Positions 47,385 through 58,627 are shown, counted from the first letter of the stretch. The stretch: 64,000 nucleotides of DNA from Histoplasma ohiense (GCA_017607445.1 JAEVHH010000002.1:1789501-1853500), one strand, 5' to 3'. Numbers and translations are program-made. The notes: a model not told the origin generated them from the letters alone.

Positions 47385-50300
47385 TCATTCCACCCTCCCT
47401 CTATCCAGCCCACGAAGATACACCCGTTTATTTCCCGCACCGCCACCGCCGCCTACATCACTAACGCTCCTATAGCCTCGGCCGTCAGCTCGGTCTCGGA
47501 GAGCATCCTCCTGCAAAGTATTCGGTCGAAACCGCCTGAGGTTCCCGTGGGAGCGTTCAGGTCTCAACGTCGCAGAGGTGCGTCGGGCGCGCCCGACAAC
47601 ATTTTCCACCCACGCCTCGCTCTCCGGGCTAATGGATACTTGTCTAGATTTGGGATGCGGGCCTGCGAGGCCGAGGGGCGTGGAGGCGTACTGTTGGCCT
47701 TCGCCACCATATGTGGAGGCGACGCTCATGGATGCGTTGGAGGAGGTGGAGAGTCTGCGACGAGAAGATGAGAAGAAGGAAAGTGGCCCACCACTTCCAT
47801 TGCTGCTGGGGTCGGAGGATCCTTCGGAGGCCTTTTCGATATTTGCTGTTGTTAGGTTCGGGAGTTCGGCGGGGTTCGCCATGGACCGGCGGGTTTTGCG
47901 GATGTTGAGTGAGGATGAGGGGCGGATATCAAAGGCTGAGCCAGGGCGGGATACAGGGGTGGAACGGCCGGTGTTGGGGACTGGGGCATGTTTGTTCTGT
48001 GTGTAGTTGGGCGAGGTGTTGTTGTTGTTGTTGGGAAGGCCACGGACTTCGAATTTCGCGTCTGAGACGTTTCGTCGACCGTGGTGGACAGCGTATTCCC
48101 GAAGATATTCTCCTAAATCGGCCCATCCACCGCCGACACGCACCATGACTCTTTCTCCATCTTCACCAACCGAGCGGACGAAGAGTTTGAGAGGGGCTGC
48201 TTTGCCTCCGCGGTGTAAATGATACAATCTCACTGCAGATTCGTCATCGTGATGTGTGTGCGGGCGTCGCGAACGACCAAAGGCTGGTGTCAGAGTGAGT
48301 GATGGCGTAGGGGTAGTGCTGCGGCTTGACATTGGGGATTGTGATCCCAGGCGATCATTTCTCGGGGTTGAGTACGAAGGTTCCGAAGCACGAGGGGCCT
48401 TCTTGGTAGTTTTTATACCGTTCGAACGATCTGGGGTTGACACTAGGTGGATTCGGGTGGGAATTGTGGTAAGTATGGAGTTGATCTTTTCTTCTAATTG
48501 ATCTTCGGGAGATTTAGGGGCGTTAAAGGAAGGTGATATCACGGAATTGGCAGCCACGTCTCTAGAAAGAGTAGCACCATGGGTAGTTGGTAGTGTGTTT
48601 CTCTCTTTATGTGATGAAATAGATGTGACTGGACTGAGAAGCCGAGAAAATCTCTTGCTGGATCTGCGCGGAAGGATTGGAGGTGGGGTAGGTGTGTCTG
48701 GAGATGGGATAATATTATCTTTACTGTCTGAAATATGTACTGACGGTGACTGTTCCTCAGCAGTAGACGGGAGTGAATCTGACGAAGTTGATAGGCGTAG
48801 TCCACGAGGATAGTTGGGGTGGAGGCCTCTAGAGATATTGCTGATTCGATTTATGGATGATAGAGCGAGAGAAGAAACAGAACGGCGAAGATTTGGCGTC
48901 GGTTTCGGCCCATTTGTGGGTCCCATGCTGAGCCTGTTAGAGACCGCGATACTTAGCAATTCAGTTTTTGGTGAAACCTCGATAGATGCAGAGGATGCCT
49001 GTCTGACTTCCGGTTTGTTGTTTGATTCATTGGGATCATCCATTTCGTGAACAGGTTGAGGATCTCCATCCACAAACCGCTCAAGAGGAAGGCTCATGGT
49101 CCGCTGCACTGGAGGCCGAGAAGATGTAGCTGCTCCACTATATGATTCCGCTGATTTTGTGCGCGACAGCATATTTCCATCCGGTCCAAGAGCCCAAGGA
49201 GCCTTCGAAGCAGTTGTGAGGAAGCCACCAGGAGATTCAACTACGACGGGGCTGCCATGAGCTGTTGCTACTTGAGCATCCTTAATCTCAGGGTCGGAGA
49301 CATACGAAAGCCCAGAACCAGGAGTTGAAGCACTGGAAACAATTGAATCTCGCCGTTGAAGTATTGTTTCCAGTTTGAGGGCCTGTGGTTTGTTCTTCGT
49401 AGCTTTATAGGGACCCAACTCAGCCGTCGTGGGCGAAGAGGATATCGATAAATCAGTATTGTTAAAAGGGCTGCGCTGGCCAGACGATGCCTTCGGTTCT
49501 GGCGACTGCGGGGAAGCTGGATCGGCATTCTGAGACGGCAACGGCGATCGTGGGAAGGACTGATTGGTACCTATGGTCTCTTCAGCCAATATTTGTTCTG
49601 CTGTGTTATCCGGAGGCTCTGGACTGTTCTCGGGAGTTTCGACTAACACTGAACTGGGCCTATTAGAATTCCCAGTCCCAGGAGTTTTGTCAGAAGCATG
49701 GTCTTCAACCAGTTGAGCGGCTTGGTCTGGCAACTCATCAATGCTCTGCTGATTCATTAGGGGTTCAGCGGCGTCAGGACACGACAGGCTAGTTAGTTCT
49801 TCTCGGGTAGTAGAAGTTGTAGGCGTAGAAGGTAGCGCTGAAGAAGTGTCTGAGTCACTGTGTGTAGGATTCAGACTCTCCTGTGTGAGCTCCGTTTCGC
49901 TGGAAACAGCTGTATGAGTACTTTGGGTGCCCGCTTGGGGTATGTCTTTCCCTGGGCGTTGGACTTGAGGTATCAGTGGAGACGAAGGGGGAGGAGTCCG
50001 CTGAACGTCCATCAGCTCTGGAGAAATCTCATCATTCGGGACTGGGTCAGTCTGGAAGGGTGTAGTGGGCAGCTCAAGTTCGATATGGATACTTCGATCG
50101 TCCATCACTTCCACGGAATTATCATCTTTGTCTTTTCGATCTTTCCCAAGCAAAGAAGTAGAACTCTGCGTTGTTGGGTTGCCTAGACTAGCCTTTTCAG
50201 GCATTTCAGTCTCGCTTGACTGCATCGAACATTCAGGCAGCGGCGGGATTGATCGCTTAAAATCGTTTTCGGACGCCATTTTCCCCGCTTCAAAAGCCCA

Positions 50301-51335
50301 AGTGGCGAACACAGTTTCAATAGCTTCCATTTCGTCAATCCAAATATCTGGGAGAACGTCTTCTTGACCTTCGAGAGAATCAAGAATGCGATCCATCTTA
50401 CTTCCCACGATTAATACCTTGCTTTCCAGCCTGTGACGAGCCGATCCAAACGAGGCCTTGGAAAATAGGGGGTTGTCCAGTTCTGGTAACAATCCTATTT
50501 TTAATCGATCTAATGCGCCATAAATGTCCCTCTTTGTGTTCCCAAGACCAGCCAGTAGCTCGGGGACTTGGTGTAGGACTGTGATACGAACATCCCAAAT
50601 ATTGAGGAGAATATTCAACTTGGAGAGGTATGGTAGTGCCTGGAGAATGGTAGCTGTTATTACTGCCGTGAAATCACTGAGTTGCACATAGCTCAGCGTG
50701 TTCGTGTTTGTGGACCAGGAGCTATTCGAAGATGACGGTCGGGATCGAGAGGGGATATGTGCGTTGAGGACATGTTCCTTCAGTTCCTCCACATCCAACG
50801 CCTTCATCCCAGCTTTTATCGCGTCAATCCTCTCCTCGTGCTGCTCCACAATGGCGGCCGGAAGACAGCCCAAGTACTTTTCCCAGTCATCATCATCATC
50901 ACCATCACCAATGTAAACTCGACCGTTATTCGGCGGGATAAAACCCTTGCCGGCGACAGCATCTTGTTTCCGTGGCCACTCCCATGCCAACACCTCTGCA
51001 TGCCATTGCTTCAAATTCTGCCCAGCCACCGCAGCTCGGACGGCTAAAGCACGCTCATCCCTTGAGGCTTCGGCAATGGCTTTGGCAAGAATACCCTCCG
51101 CAGTCTTTCCATTTGTTCGCATGGCATCGGTGGCTGCTAATGCTGCGAGAGTAGATTCTGGTGAAAGATTGGCAAGCAATGGATCCAAAGTGCAGACTAA
51201 CGAAGTGGTATTTGGATCTGGAGAGCGGGAGCGGCAAGGAGTCGGCGACCGAGGGGAGGAGCGGGAAGGAGTTCCAATGTTTGAGGAAGGGCGGAGGCGG
51301 AGGGCGGGAGTCAGAGAGAACGGATCATCAGCCAT
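47385..51335 (-). CDS. KAR9-like karyogamy/spindle-positioning protein with GAR domain
   Basis: Single exon, 1316 aa. Predicted to link microtubule plus ends and motors for nuclear and spindle positioning. The N-terminal ~100-400 residues form the helical KAR9-type domain (YLSKLNILLNIWDVRITVLH; then KMDRILDSLEGQEDVLPDIW and WIDEMEAIE). A long disordered Ser/Pro/Thr-rich middle follows (about 400-1030), including a TTIP tetrapeptide that fits the EB1-binding [ST]-x-[IL]-P form. Residues ~1035-1105 resemble a GAS2-related (GAR) microtubule-binding domain (LKLFVRSVGEDGERVMVRVG, then GGWADLGEYLREY). The C-terminus is basic and Ser-rich. The acidic run GDGDDDDDWEKYLG lies near residue 145. The start MADDPFSLTPALRLRPSS is the first in-frame Met and looks natural. 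Confidence 0.85.
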   Translation of the reverse strand: MADDPFSLTPALRLRPSSNIGTPSRSSPRSPTPCRSRSPDPNTTSLVCTLDPLLANLSPESTLAALAATDAMRTNGKTAEGILAKAIAEASRDERALAVRAAVAGQNLKQWHAEVLAWEWPRKQDAVAGKGFIPPNNGRVYIGDGDDDDDWEKYLGCLPAAIVEQHEERIDAIKAGMKALDVEELKEHVLNAHIPSRSRPSSSNSSWSTNTNTLSYVQLSDFTAVITATILQALPYLSKLNILLNIWDVRITVLHQVPELLAGLGNTKRDIYGALDRLKIGLLPELDNPLFSKASFGSARHRLESKVLIVGSKMDRILDSLEGQEDVLPDIWIDEMEAIETVFATWAFEAGKMASENDFKRSIPPLPECSMQSSETEMPEKASLGNPTTQSSTSLLGKDRKDKDDNSVEVMDDRSIHIELELPTTPFQTDPVPNDEISPELMDVQRTPPPSSPLIPQVQRPGKDIPQAGTQSTHTAVSSETELTQESLNPTHSDSDTSSALPSTPTTSTTREELTSLSCPDAAEPLMNQQSIDELPDQAAQLVEDHASDKTPGTGNSNRPSSVLVETPENSPEPPDNTAEQILAEETIGTNQSFPRSPLPSQNADPASPQSPEPKASSGQRSPFNNTDLSISSSPTTAELGPYKATKNKPQALKLETILQRRDSIVSSASTPGSGLSYVSDPEIKDAQVATAHGSPVVVESPGGFLTTASKAPWALGPDGNMLSRTKSAESYSGAATSSRPPVQRTMSLPLERFVDGDPQPVHEMDDPNESNNKPEVRQASSASIEVSPKTELLSIAVSNRLSMGPTNGPKPTPNLRRSVSSLALSSINRISNISRGLHPNYPRGLRLSTSSDSLPSTAEEQSPSVHISDSKDNIIPSPDTPTPPPILPRRSSKRFSRLLSPVTSISSHKERNTLPTTHGATLSRDVAANSVISPSFNAPKSPEDQLEEKINSILTTIPTRIHLVSTPDRSNGIKTTKKAPRASEPSYSTPRNDRLGSQSPMSSRSTTPTPSLTLTPAFGRSRRPHTHHDDESAVRLYHLHRGGKAAPLKLFVRSVGEDGERVMVRVGGGWADLGEYLREYAVHHGRRNVSDAKFEVRGLPNNNNNTSPNYTQNKHAPVPNTGRSTPVSRPGSAFDIRPSSSLNIRKTRRSMANPAELPNLTTANIEKASEGSSDPSSNGSGGPLSFFSSSRRRLSTSSNASMSVASTYGGEGQQYASTPLGLAGPHPKSRQVSISPESEAWVENVVGRARRTSATLRPERSHGNLRRFRPNTLQEDALRDRADGRGYRSVSDVGGGGGAGNKRVYLRGLDRGRVE

Positions 51336-52408
51336 TTTTCAGTAGCTAAAAGTAGCATTGCGGTTTGTTCAAAACGTCCTGGGAGAGGCAGGAAGTTTGG
51401 TATAAAGGGTCAGGATGGAGTCCGCGAGGAACGGGGCAAGTTCTGCATGAAGAAAGTTTCTAGATGACTTTTTCCACATATTGGGTATGAAGGCTGCTGG
51501 ATGGCTGGAAATGCATTTGCTTGGTTTATACCGGGACAACGTAGGACGTTCACTGCGTATGTCGCAAACGCAGATGGCTGGCGGATTGATCGACGGAGCG
51601 ATTGACGGGCAATTGCTTGCAGGAAACTCACGCGGCTGGAGAGACAATCAGGGCACACCGCATCAAAAGGCGATGAGAAGAAAGGAGAACCGGTAGTAAA
51701 AGAGCGGACGAGATGAAGCCACAAATCGGAGCAAGCCAGTGCTCCCAACAGCTTCAGTTCAAGGGATCAGGATAATCGAGGTTGTGTCCTCGTTGTCGGC
51801 GTCGTTGTCGTGGCGTCGATGCAGACGTCGTGGGGAGGCTCCGCCGATTCGGGTTATGTAATTACGGCCTGGTCCTATCAACGCTGTCCAGCACATCCAG
51901 ACGCTCCAGGTCCCCTCGAAAGATGTTAGAGAGTGCCGAGCTGATTGGAGGCTGGACATTGGGCGCAGGACGGATTGTTCGCTCAGCTGCAGCTTAATGT
52001 TATTCTCTTCTTTGGGTATTTCCCGTCCCAATCAAAAACTAGCTAACCGGTATACATAATAATAGGAGCTTGGTCTATGTCCATATCAAAACATCCCCCT
52101 TCCCCCTCCGGAGCTTCTGCGTACAGTACACAGTATAATGCGCAATCATAATGGACACATGCCGTGACATGCGGCACATTCCAGCCACCACAGAGATCGG
52201 TAATGTTGCATTGGCCAGGAACCGTTGTCCAGGCCACGGTCCCTGGTGGAAGCCCAAAACGTACTATATATTATTTATCCACCGTGGAACATGCCGCGTC
52301 CATAGTCCCAATAATGGATGGACAGTACATCATTATCGTGCTTGAGAATCCCCTCGCGTTTGCCCTCAACTTTTTTCTTCTTCGACACCAGCTTCCCCGG
52401 AACCAGGG

Positions 52409-52432
52409 AAAAAAAAAAAAAAAAAAAAAAAA
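52409..52432. repeat. Poly-A tract (24)
   Basis: Preceded by CCAGGG and followed by CCCCTG. No retroposon body was recognised upstream. Confidence 0.95.
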
Positions 52433-52948
52433 CCCCTGCTACACATACGCAAGAGGATACTGCGGCGATCTCTTCCAATCCCATTCGATCCTTGATGGGC
52501 CCTTGCTAGTTTGTAATTGAGTGAGTGTCGTGCTAGCTGCCTGGCATTTCGGGCCAAAAACCGGAAGAAATTTTGAACTTGACAGACGGGGCCGGAAGAT
52601 CTTGAAGAACCAAAACCTAGCAAACACTGCATTGATTTTTATATTCCTCTTTCACTCTGAACTGACTTTTGTAAAATCTTCACTCGTAGTGAGTAATCTT
52701 TTCGATTTTTAGCTATATTAATTTGTTCTTTGTATCAAAGAAGTTTGAGTTGACGAGCCCGTACATCGGAGCCCTGAGATGTCAACAGTGTAGAATAATG
52801 TAATAATAAAACAACAATAGACAAGGCTCTGAAAGCCAGAGTCTTTAATTAGTTAGTAAAACAGGGATAGAAGGTTGGGAATCAAGCAAGCAGTAGCCGA
52901 AGAATCAGAGCAAAAACATTAGCAGGTCGATTTTGCTTGGAAATCAGG

Positions 52949-52972
52949 AAAAAAAAAAAAAAAAAAAAAAAA
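52949..52972. repeat. Poly-A tract (24)
   Basis: Second run of identical length, 540 bp away; the flanks differ. Confidence 0.95.
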
Positions 52973-53075
52973 CCATATCGACACGTCAATTCTGCGCGAC
53001 AGCGAGCTTTTTCCTTTTTCTCAAGAATTGAAATGAAAGTCCCCTCCCTCCTCCCCTCCCCCCACCACATAAAAT

Positions 53076-55104
53076 CTAATCAATTGGTATTTCGACCCTT
53101 CCTCCAACAAGTGCTTCGATGTCCTTTATCAACTCGAGTGCGGGAATGGCGTATCCGTCTCCGGCGTAGCTTGTGAACGGACACGCGAATAGTAAGCCAA
53201 CCCACTTGCCATTTCTATCAATCAGCCAAGATCCTAAGTCACCGCTATCGCAGAATGGTACGTTATGGGCCCCGATAACATGCCACGCGGACACCGTGCG
53301 ACCATTGAAATTCACCGTAGAGTCGACATAGCTTAATGTTCCCTGTGTCAAACCTGTCGTTCTGCCACGTTTAAAGACTATTGATCCTTTTTCACAAGGT
53401 CCGCACTCCTCGATCTTTCCCGAGTCCGGGAAGAGCAGCGTTGGATGAATATAAGGGGGAAGAGCTGCCAGTTCCTCAGACGTAGGTAACTAAAGTTCGA
53501 ATTAATACGCTTTCTGCCTTCATTATCGAAATCATTTTGCAACTAGGGAACGTATATCATACCTTGTTCAGAAACGACCGAGAACTTGGGAGAGAGACCA
53601 GGGCCCAATCCATTCCAAAATCATTGCTGGAACGAAAACCAGAGCCTGCCCACACTGTTCCTGTGGCTCTAGTGAGGTTGTTGAGGGCTTGAGCTTCGAG
53701 GTTAACGGCATCCATGCCGGCTTGGAGCTTTGAGAGGGCCCTCTCCTGTTTTTAATTCAAATATTCCGTCCTTTGTCGCTACTGAAGTTTTTCAACATCT
53801 CTCCTAACCATATCCAGAGCATTTTTCTACGATTTCCCGTTTGAAATTTGCGTCAAAGTTTGACGGAGAACAAGGCCCACGTTGAGACTTGCCGCATGGT
53901 CTGGAGTCAACCCTGTCTCTTTGGTTTCTGCACATTTGTGGTTAGAAATTGCCGATGTTTACGGTTGACTGTCTTGAGAGAGAGTCAAACCTTGAAGGCT
54001 CTGATGTGATGCGACAACATGAAAGTTTGTAACTCCTAGCTCGTGAATCTCAATTCCGCGCCGAACGATCAGCTTCACGCCAAAAGACGCTGTCGCTCTC
54101 GGCTCTGAGCTGAGTCCAATGCTTGCCCCGGGAGAAAGGTCTGAGGTCACCGCGAAGTCTTGGCCCTCGTCAGGAGATCGAAATCCACCGGTCGCAAAAA
54201 TAGTGTCCACTTGCACAAAACATACCTCAATTCTGTCCAGATTGTATTGTTGATACCGGAGCTGAATTGTCCGCTTCGTATGTGATAGCTCTGAAGGATA
54301 CTTCGATGTAATGATAATCGTAACTGGATTCAATTGATCATTGTTATCATAGCCCCGCCGAACCACCGACAAGCTGCACCAACATAGAGGGGCTAGAACC
54401 GTGATGATATCTCTCTGGAGCTTCTGCCAGACTGATACAATCGGATGTTCGGGTTCGATTGGAAAACGGGCAGGAATCTTCAAGCCTTCGGGATCGTAGA
54501 TCTCCACGCAGACTTTATCCAAAGAGCATTTTACCAGGTATTCTTGGGTGTCCTTCACAAAAGGGTACCAGGAGTCGTCTTTCACCGCTGTGGCCGTGAT
54601 TAGGATGGTGGGTCGCTTGTCGGAAACAGTAGCGGAGGCACGGCGAGACACCACAACAACCGATCCCCAACTAATATCCCGCCGTTTGAGCAGAGAAGTG
54701 ACCTCCCGAATGATGTCGTCAAAGCTTACAGGGAATTTTTCGTTGCAGGAGGAATGACCGACCGGAAGAGCTGGCAAGGGCGCAGGAAATCCCAGTCGGA
54801 AGGGATTGCTAGCATCGATGATTGATGCCGTAGATGAAACCGAAGTCTCGGATTCCTCCGAGCTTTTTTTCGCGATCCGCTCAGCTGAAGCGGAGAGCGA
54901 TGCCTTAGAACCAGAGGCGGTTCAGTCGGTAGTCAGGGTTCCAGGGAATCCACTAATACGAGAGCCTTGTGTCAAGCCAGGCTGGAACAAGAACCCTGAA
55001 GTCTTCGCGAGGACAGGGCCCGAGTTGAGAGCTTCACGTTTCGCTTTTCGAACGTTCAAACAATGTACTTTATGATACAGACGCTGGTGGATAAAGGAAT
55101 TCAT
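53076..55104 (-). pseudogene. Trypsin-fold protein, catalytic Ser replaced, 5' reading frame disrupted
   Basis: Encodes an N-terminal alpha/beta domain (CWCSLSVVRRG, NPVTIIIT, DRIEVCFV) followed by a trypsin-like fold. The His loop is GVTNFHVV, the Asp is in MDWALVSL, and KRGRTTGLTQGTLSY precedes the Ser loop. That loop reads FCDSGDLGSWL, with Leu where G-D-S-G-S has the nucleophile. Exon pieces: about 53076-53489, 53563 up to ~53740, a short middle exon around 53800-53830, one around 53880-53937, and a large 5' exon from about 53982. Internal joins are tentative. The large exon has no Met for ~320 codons; the frame runs back to a Met at 55104 but crosses a TGA at 54922-54924. An intron (for example GTACAT..CTAAG) could remove it, but nonsense mutation is equally possible. 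It may be a regulatory pseudoenzyme or a decaying gene. Confidence 0.6.
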
Positions 55105-56119
55105 GTTGCCAGAAGCACAGGGTGTTGACGCGGGAGAAGTTATTCACTTGGTGACTCAGTTGAGTCGGTTGACATGTCGTCTGGCTACATATAGAGACGA
55201 AGAACTATAACTGCAATATAGAAAACAGATTCCGCAAGGAACTTCTTTGTTAATGAATTTCTAGCATACAGGGAAAAGTGATGAGACAGAGAGGAAATAA
55301 AATCCTTGATAACATGCAAAGCATTGGCGTTGAATAACTAAGGAGTGGTGAATGCGGACCTAGGCGGGTGGTGGATCACCGCAGAAATACACTCCGGACA
55401 CTGCGGACGAGCCAGCAGCAGCGAATAACAAGCGTATTACCGGTAGTCGAAGAAGAATGAATGAATGGACCAAGAGAATGTAAGTTCAAGTTGCTATCAG
55501 CGCAGAGTTGGGAAAGGAATTCATTTAGCGTTTAACCACTGGTTAACTAAATATGCATCGGTAATCCTTCAGTTAACTAACTTAGTTATATCAAATGATG
55601 AATATCGACGAAAGATCAAAGCAAGTGAATCAGAGGCAATAAATCTATCTGAATACTGGATTTGATAGAGCTCTCCAAACGTCAATCAGATCATCAAAAA
55701 TGCTACCCGCTAAAGATGAGATACTATCATACAAACCAAGCATCATCATCAATTCCAAGTTAGTATTGCGTAGAAATTTATAGTTACTAGTTAACTATTC
55801 TATCATTTAATAACATCGAACATTGTTTGATATTACTGCGTATACTTACGATATTAGCTGGGTGGCCGAGAAAGTGTCGCCAATTGATCTCAGGGCTCTT
55901 CTAGGGGTTTGGTGCCTAAAGTTTAACTGCCATTTAGGGGCTGAGCCCCCATAAGGTCTTCAGGTCTTCAGGTCTTCTTCCATGAGACTTGGAATCATTA
56001 GCCACGTCCCCAGCGCTGACATTTCCATCGAGATTTCTTCGCATATCCAAACACTTATTGCTCCACCCTGAATAAATGGGTTTAGCTTCTTACATCCTCC
56101 CTACAACTCAGCCAGCGAC
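55105..56119. promoter_or_regulatory. Divergent spacer upstream of HUS1
   Basis: About 1 kb between the divergent pseudoprotease and HUS1. It contains a triple 8-bp repeat at 55954-55977 and a small GGGGC-TGA-GCCCC hairpin just before it (about 55937-55949). No gene seen. Confidence 0.5.
55954..55977. repeat. (AGGTCTTC)3 tandem repeat
   Basis: Three perfect 8-bp units about 145 bp upstream of the HUS1 start codon, possibly in its promoter or 5' UTR. Confidence 0.9.
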
Positions 56120-57691
56120 ATGCGCTTCAAAAGCCAGCTCAGCGATGTGAAAACCTTTGCCAGTGCGGTATCCACCCGACTGCCTTTACCAGAAATTCAG
56201 ACTGACCTGTATCTGCAGAATTTACCGCCTCTTTATCATCTCTAGGCAAAATATGTTGGGTTCGACTGGAAGATGAAGCTGTCCGCTTTACGATCATCCC
56301 AGACCAGGGAACCCAGGTCTGGGCTCAGTTGCCAATTGTAGGGAACTTCCAAAAGATAAAGCACACAAGTGAAATACAAGAACAGAAATAAACTCATGTC
56401 TTCCCACGCCATGCTATAGGGCATAGTCTTTGAGTCTTACTCCATAAGTGCCGCCGCTGGCGTTATCAATCTCGAAGTCCCCATCAGCGCCCTCCACAGG
56501 GCTCTCCGCTCTGCAATAGGTGCAACCTCAGCTCAGCTGCGGTTGACCAAGAAGGGACCTGTCCCGTTGCTTGCACTGTCAATCGTAACTTCGTCATGGA
56601 CCTCAGGGAAGAACGCCCTGGGTGTAGGGAACAGCAACAACAGCGACAACGGGATGCCGCCACCAGGCAGCACCACACAACTACATGGAAACCAACCCGA
56701 CGGCCCTCGTGAACGAGAAACCATCATAACTCAAGAAATCCCCGTTCGCGTCCTTCTGCCCGCGACCGTGGAAGGGCTGCACGAACCCCGTTGCCGCAGC
56801 CCGGATGTTTTCATCGTTCTCCCCAGCCTAATACAGTTAAAAAGCATCTCAGAACGCTTTACGAAGCTAGCCATGGGCTCCGCTGCCAAAAGCATCACTG
56901 GCACAGCCACGACGGGGCTATCATCCACGCAAGGGGCGGGGGCAGGGACTACCCACAGTAGTAGCAGTCCCAAGCTCGAGCTGTCAGCAAACATGTACGG
57001 CTCTCTGAAACTTGCTATCGCTACAGACACCTTGCGCATCTCCAGCGTGTGGACTGGCCTGCTGAACCCGCCTTTGGACCCGGCGCAGCTGTCTCAGAAC
57101 GAGCTGGAGCAGCACCCCAGCGAGCGGATGAAGGAGCTGGGTGGGGAGAATGGGGAGTCAGAAGAAGGGTGGGCCAAAGTAAGGATTGATGGGAAGGACT
57201 GGGGCCGGGTATTGAGTGTTGGACGGCTGAGTCCACGGGTTGTCGCGTGTAAGTTTCCGTTTTAATCATATCTACGCATCTGCGCTTTTTCGACCAGCTT
57301 CTCTGTATCCACTGTGCTATCCGCAGACACGGACTATCCAATGGGCTGTCGAATGAATTCACGTTCTGTGGATGTGATAAAATCACCTCTCTTTCATCTC
57401 CGTACTAATAACCCGTGTCCAAAATAAACTCATTAGGCTTCCTCCATGATACTGCACTGATCTTGTACGTCTACTTACCAGATAGCGGAAGTGGGGAGGA
57501 CTCTTGTTTAACAGTAAGTTTTATATAACACTCCGTTACCGTATATGGTTGCTGGGGATTCTCCCCTCCCTCCCCCCTCGGATTGAGGCAGCGTGAATTG
57601 CATCAGTCAATAGCAAAACCGCGTCTCAATCTTCACAAATTTCTGACTCCATATTTCTCCATAGTATTATATCAACTCCTACGCCGCTTGA
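56120..57691 (+). CDS. HUS1: DNA damage checkpoint clamp subunit Hus1
   Basis: PCNA-like subunit of the Rad9-Rad1-Hus1 (9-1-1) clamp that signals DNA damage in the nucleus. Exons: 56120-56162, 56219-56337, 56420-57248, 57437-57513 and 57665-57691; 364 aa, all phases consistent. It begins MRFKSQLSDVKTFA-KFTASL and continues GKICWVRLEDEAVRFTIIPD and GVINLEVPISALHRALRSAI. The middle has RLTKKGPVPLLAL, ITQEIPVRVL and LPSLIQLKSISERFTKLA. The last part has WAKVRIDGKDWGRVLSVGRL, then C-FLHDTALILYVYLP and the tiny terminal exon YYINSYAA. A Ser/Gly/Thr-rich insertion (SITGTATTGLSSTQGAGAG) separates conserved blocks. The intron 2 acceptor (ATAG at 56416-56419) is the least certain join. Confidence 0.93.
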
Positions 57692-57933
57692 GTTTGCTAC
57701 ACTATACTTACGCAAATCCCCATTGACGCATACGTAAGGTAACACCCAACCTAGGAAAATTTTCCTATGTGCTTTACAGAGTACAATGGCAGTTTCACCT
57801 CTTGCTATTTCGCAAATCTGCACCTTCGCAGAGTGGCTCATAGCGCGATGATTGATTATAAATTGAAGCTCCGTGACGCAGCTAGATAGGAGGGAGAAAA
57901 TACGAGCCCAAGTGTGGTTTGGGTTTCGGTGGA

Positions 57934-57976
57934 AAAATAAAATAAAATAAAATAAAATAAAATAAATAAAAAATAA
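57934..57976. repeat. (AAAAT)n simple repeat
   Basis: AAAAT units, imperfect towards the right end. Confidence 0.85.
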
Positions 57977-58591
57977 CCCACCCTTCGTTCAACCTAGGAT
58001 CAACCTATGAATACCTCACCATATCACCCTACGTTTCACGCCAGCGATACATGCGCGCCACTGCGACACACGGACAGCCCGCCATCTTCCCTCGCTTTCC
58101 CGCCATACTTGTGAGATTTGCCACAACGTAGCGGTCGATCATTAGTTTCCCACCGCAGCTGTGAAACCCATAACTCAACTCGATCGCAAAAAAATTTTTT
58201 TTTTTTTTTTTCAAGTCGTTAGAATTGAATGGCAACGGCGCTCGGGTGATGAATATCGTAATAAAAGGGACAAAAATCAAAATAAATGATGAGAAGTCTT
58301 ATATCTTATACTAGTTAGACGGAGGGTGTATTTCTTAAACTAATACAATGCAGTCAATCAAGTGAACATTTCTTTTTACTATCACTTCCCTGAGAACCCG
58401 GCAAGAAATTTATTTATTTGTTAATTTTTTTGAAAAGAAAAAAAGGGGGAGGGAAAAAACAAGCCAAAAATCCCAATGAAGTTAATTAAAATATTTGATG
58501 CAGAAAATTGCCAAGTAATATACAAGATGAAAAACAAAACAAATGAAAAAAAGGGGGGCGCTCTCTCGTCTTTACAAGACTGTTAAGAGGC

Positions 58592-58592
<1 letters not shown>

Positions 58593-58627
<35 letters not shown>
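58593..58627. repeat. Poly-A tract (35)
   Basis: The longest homopolymer in the window, flanked by GAGGCC on the left and GGGCC on the right. Confidence 0.95.

Larger units (their letters stand above)
51336..53075. other. Intergenic with two poly-A tracts
   Basis: About 1.7 kb between the KAR9-like start and the pseudoprotease stop. The first few hundred bp are the KAR9-like promoter. A24 tracts lie at 52409-52432 and 52949-52972. Short ORFs carry poly-Lys or poly-Phe from these tracts and are not genes. Confidence 0.6.

Noticed and set aside
52366..52632. ORFs with poly-Phe or poly-Lys runs around the poly-A tracts
   Set aside because: Created by homopolymers being open in all frames.
55860..55960. 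tRNA-like GGTGGCCGAGA string
   Set aside because: No matching anticodon arm or T-loop (GTTCRANNC) follows at the required spacing.
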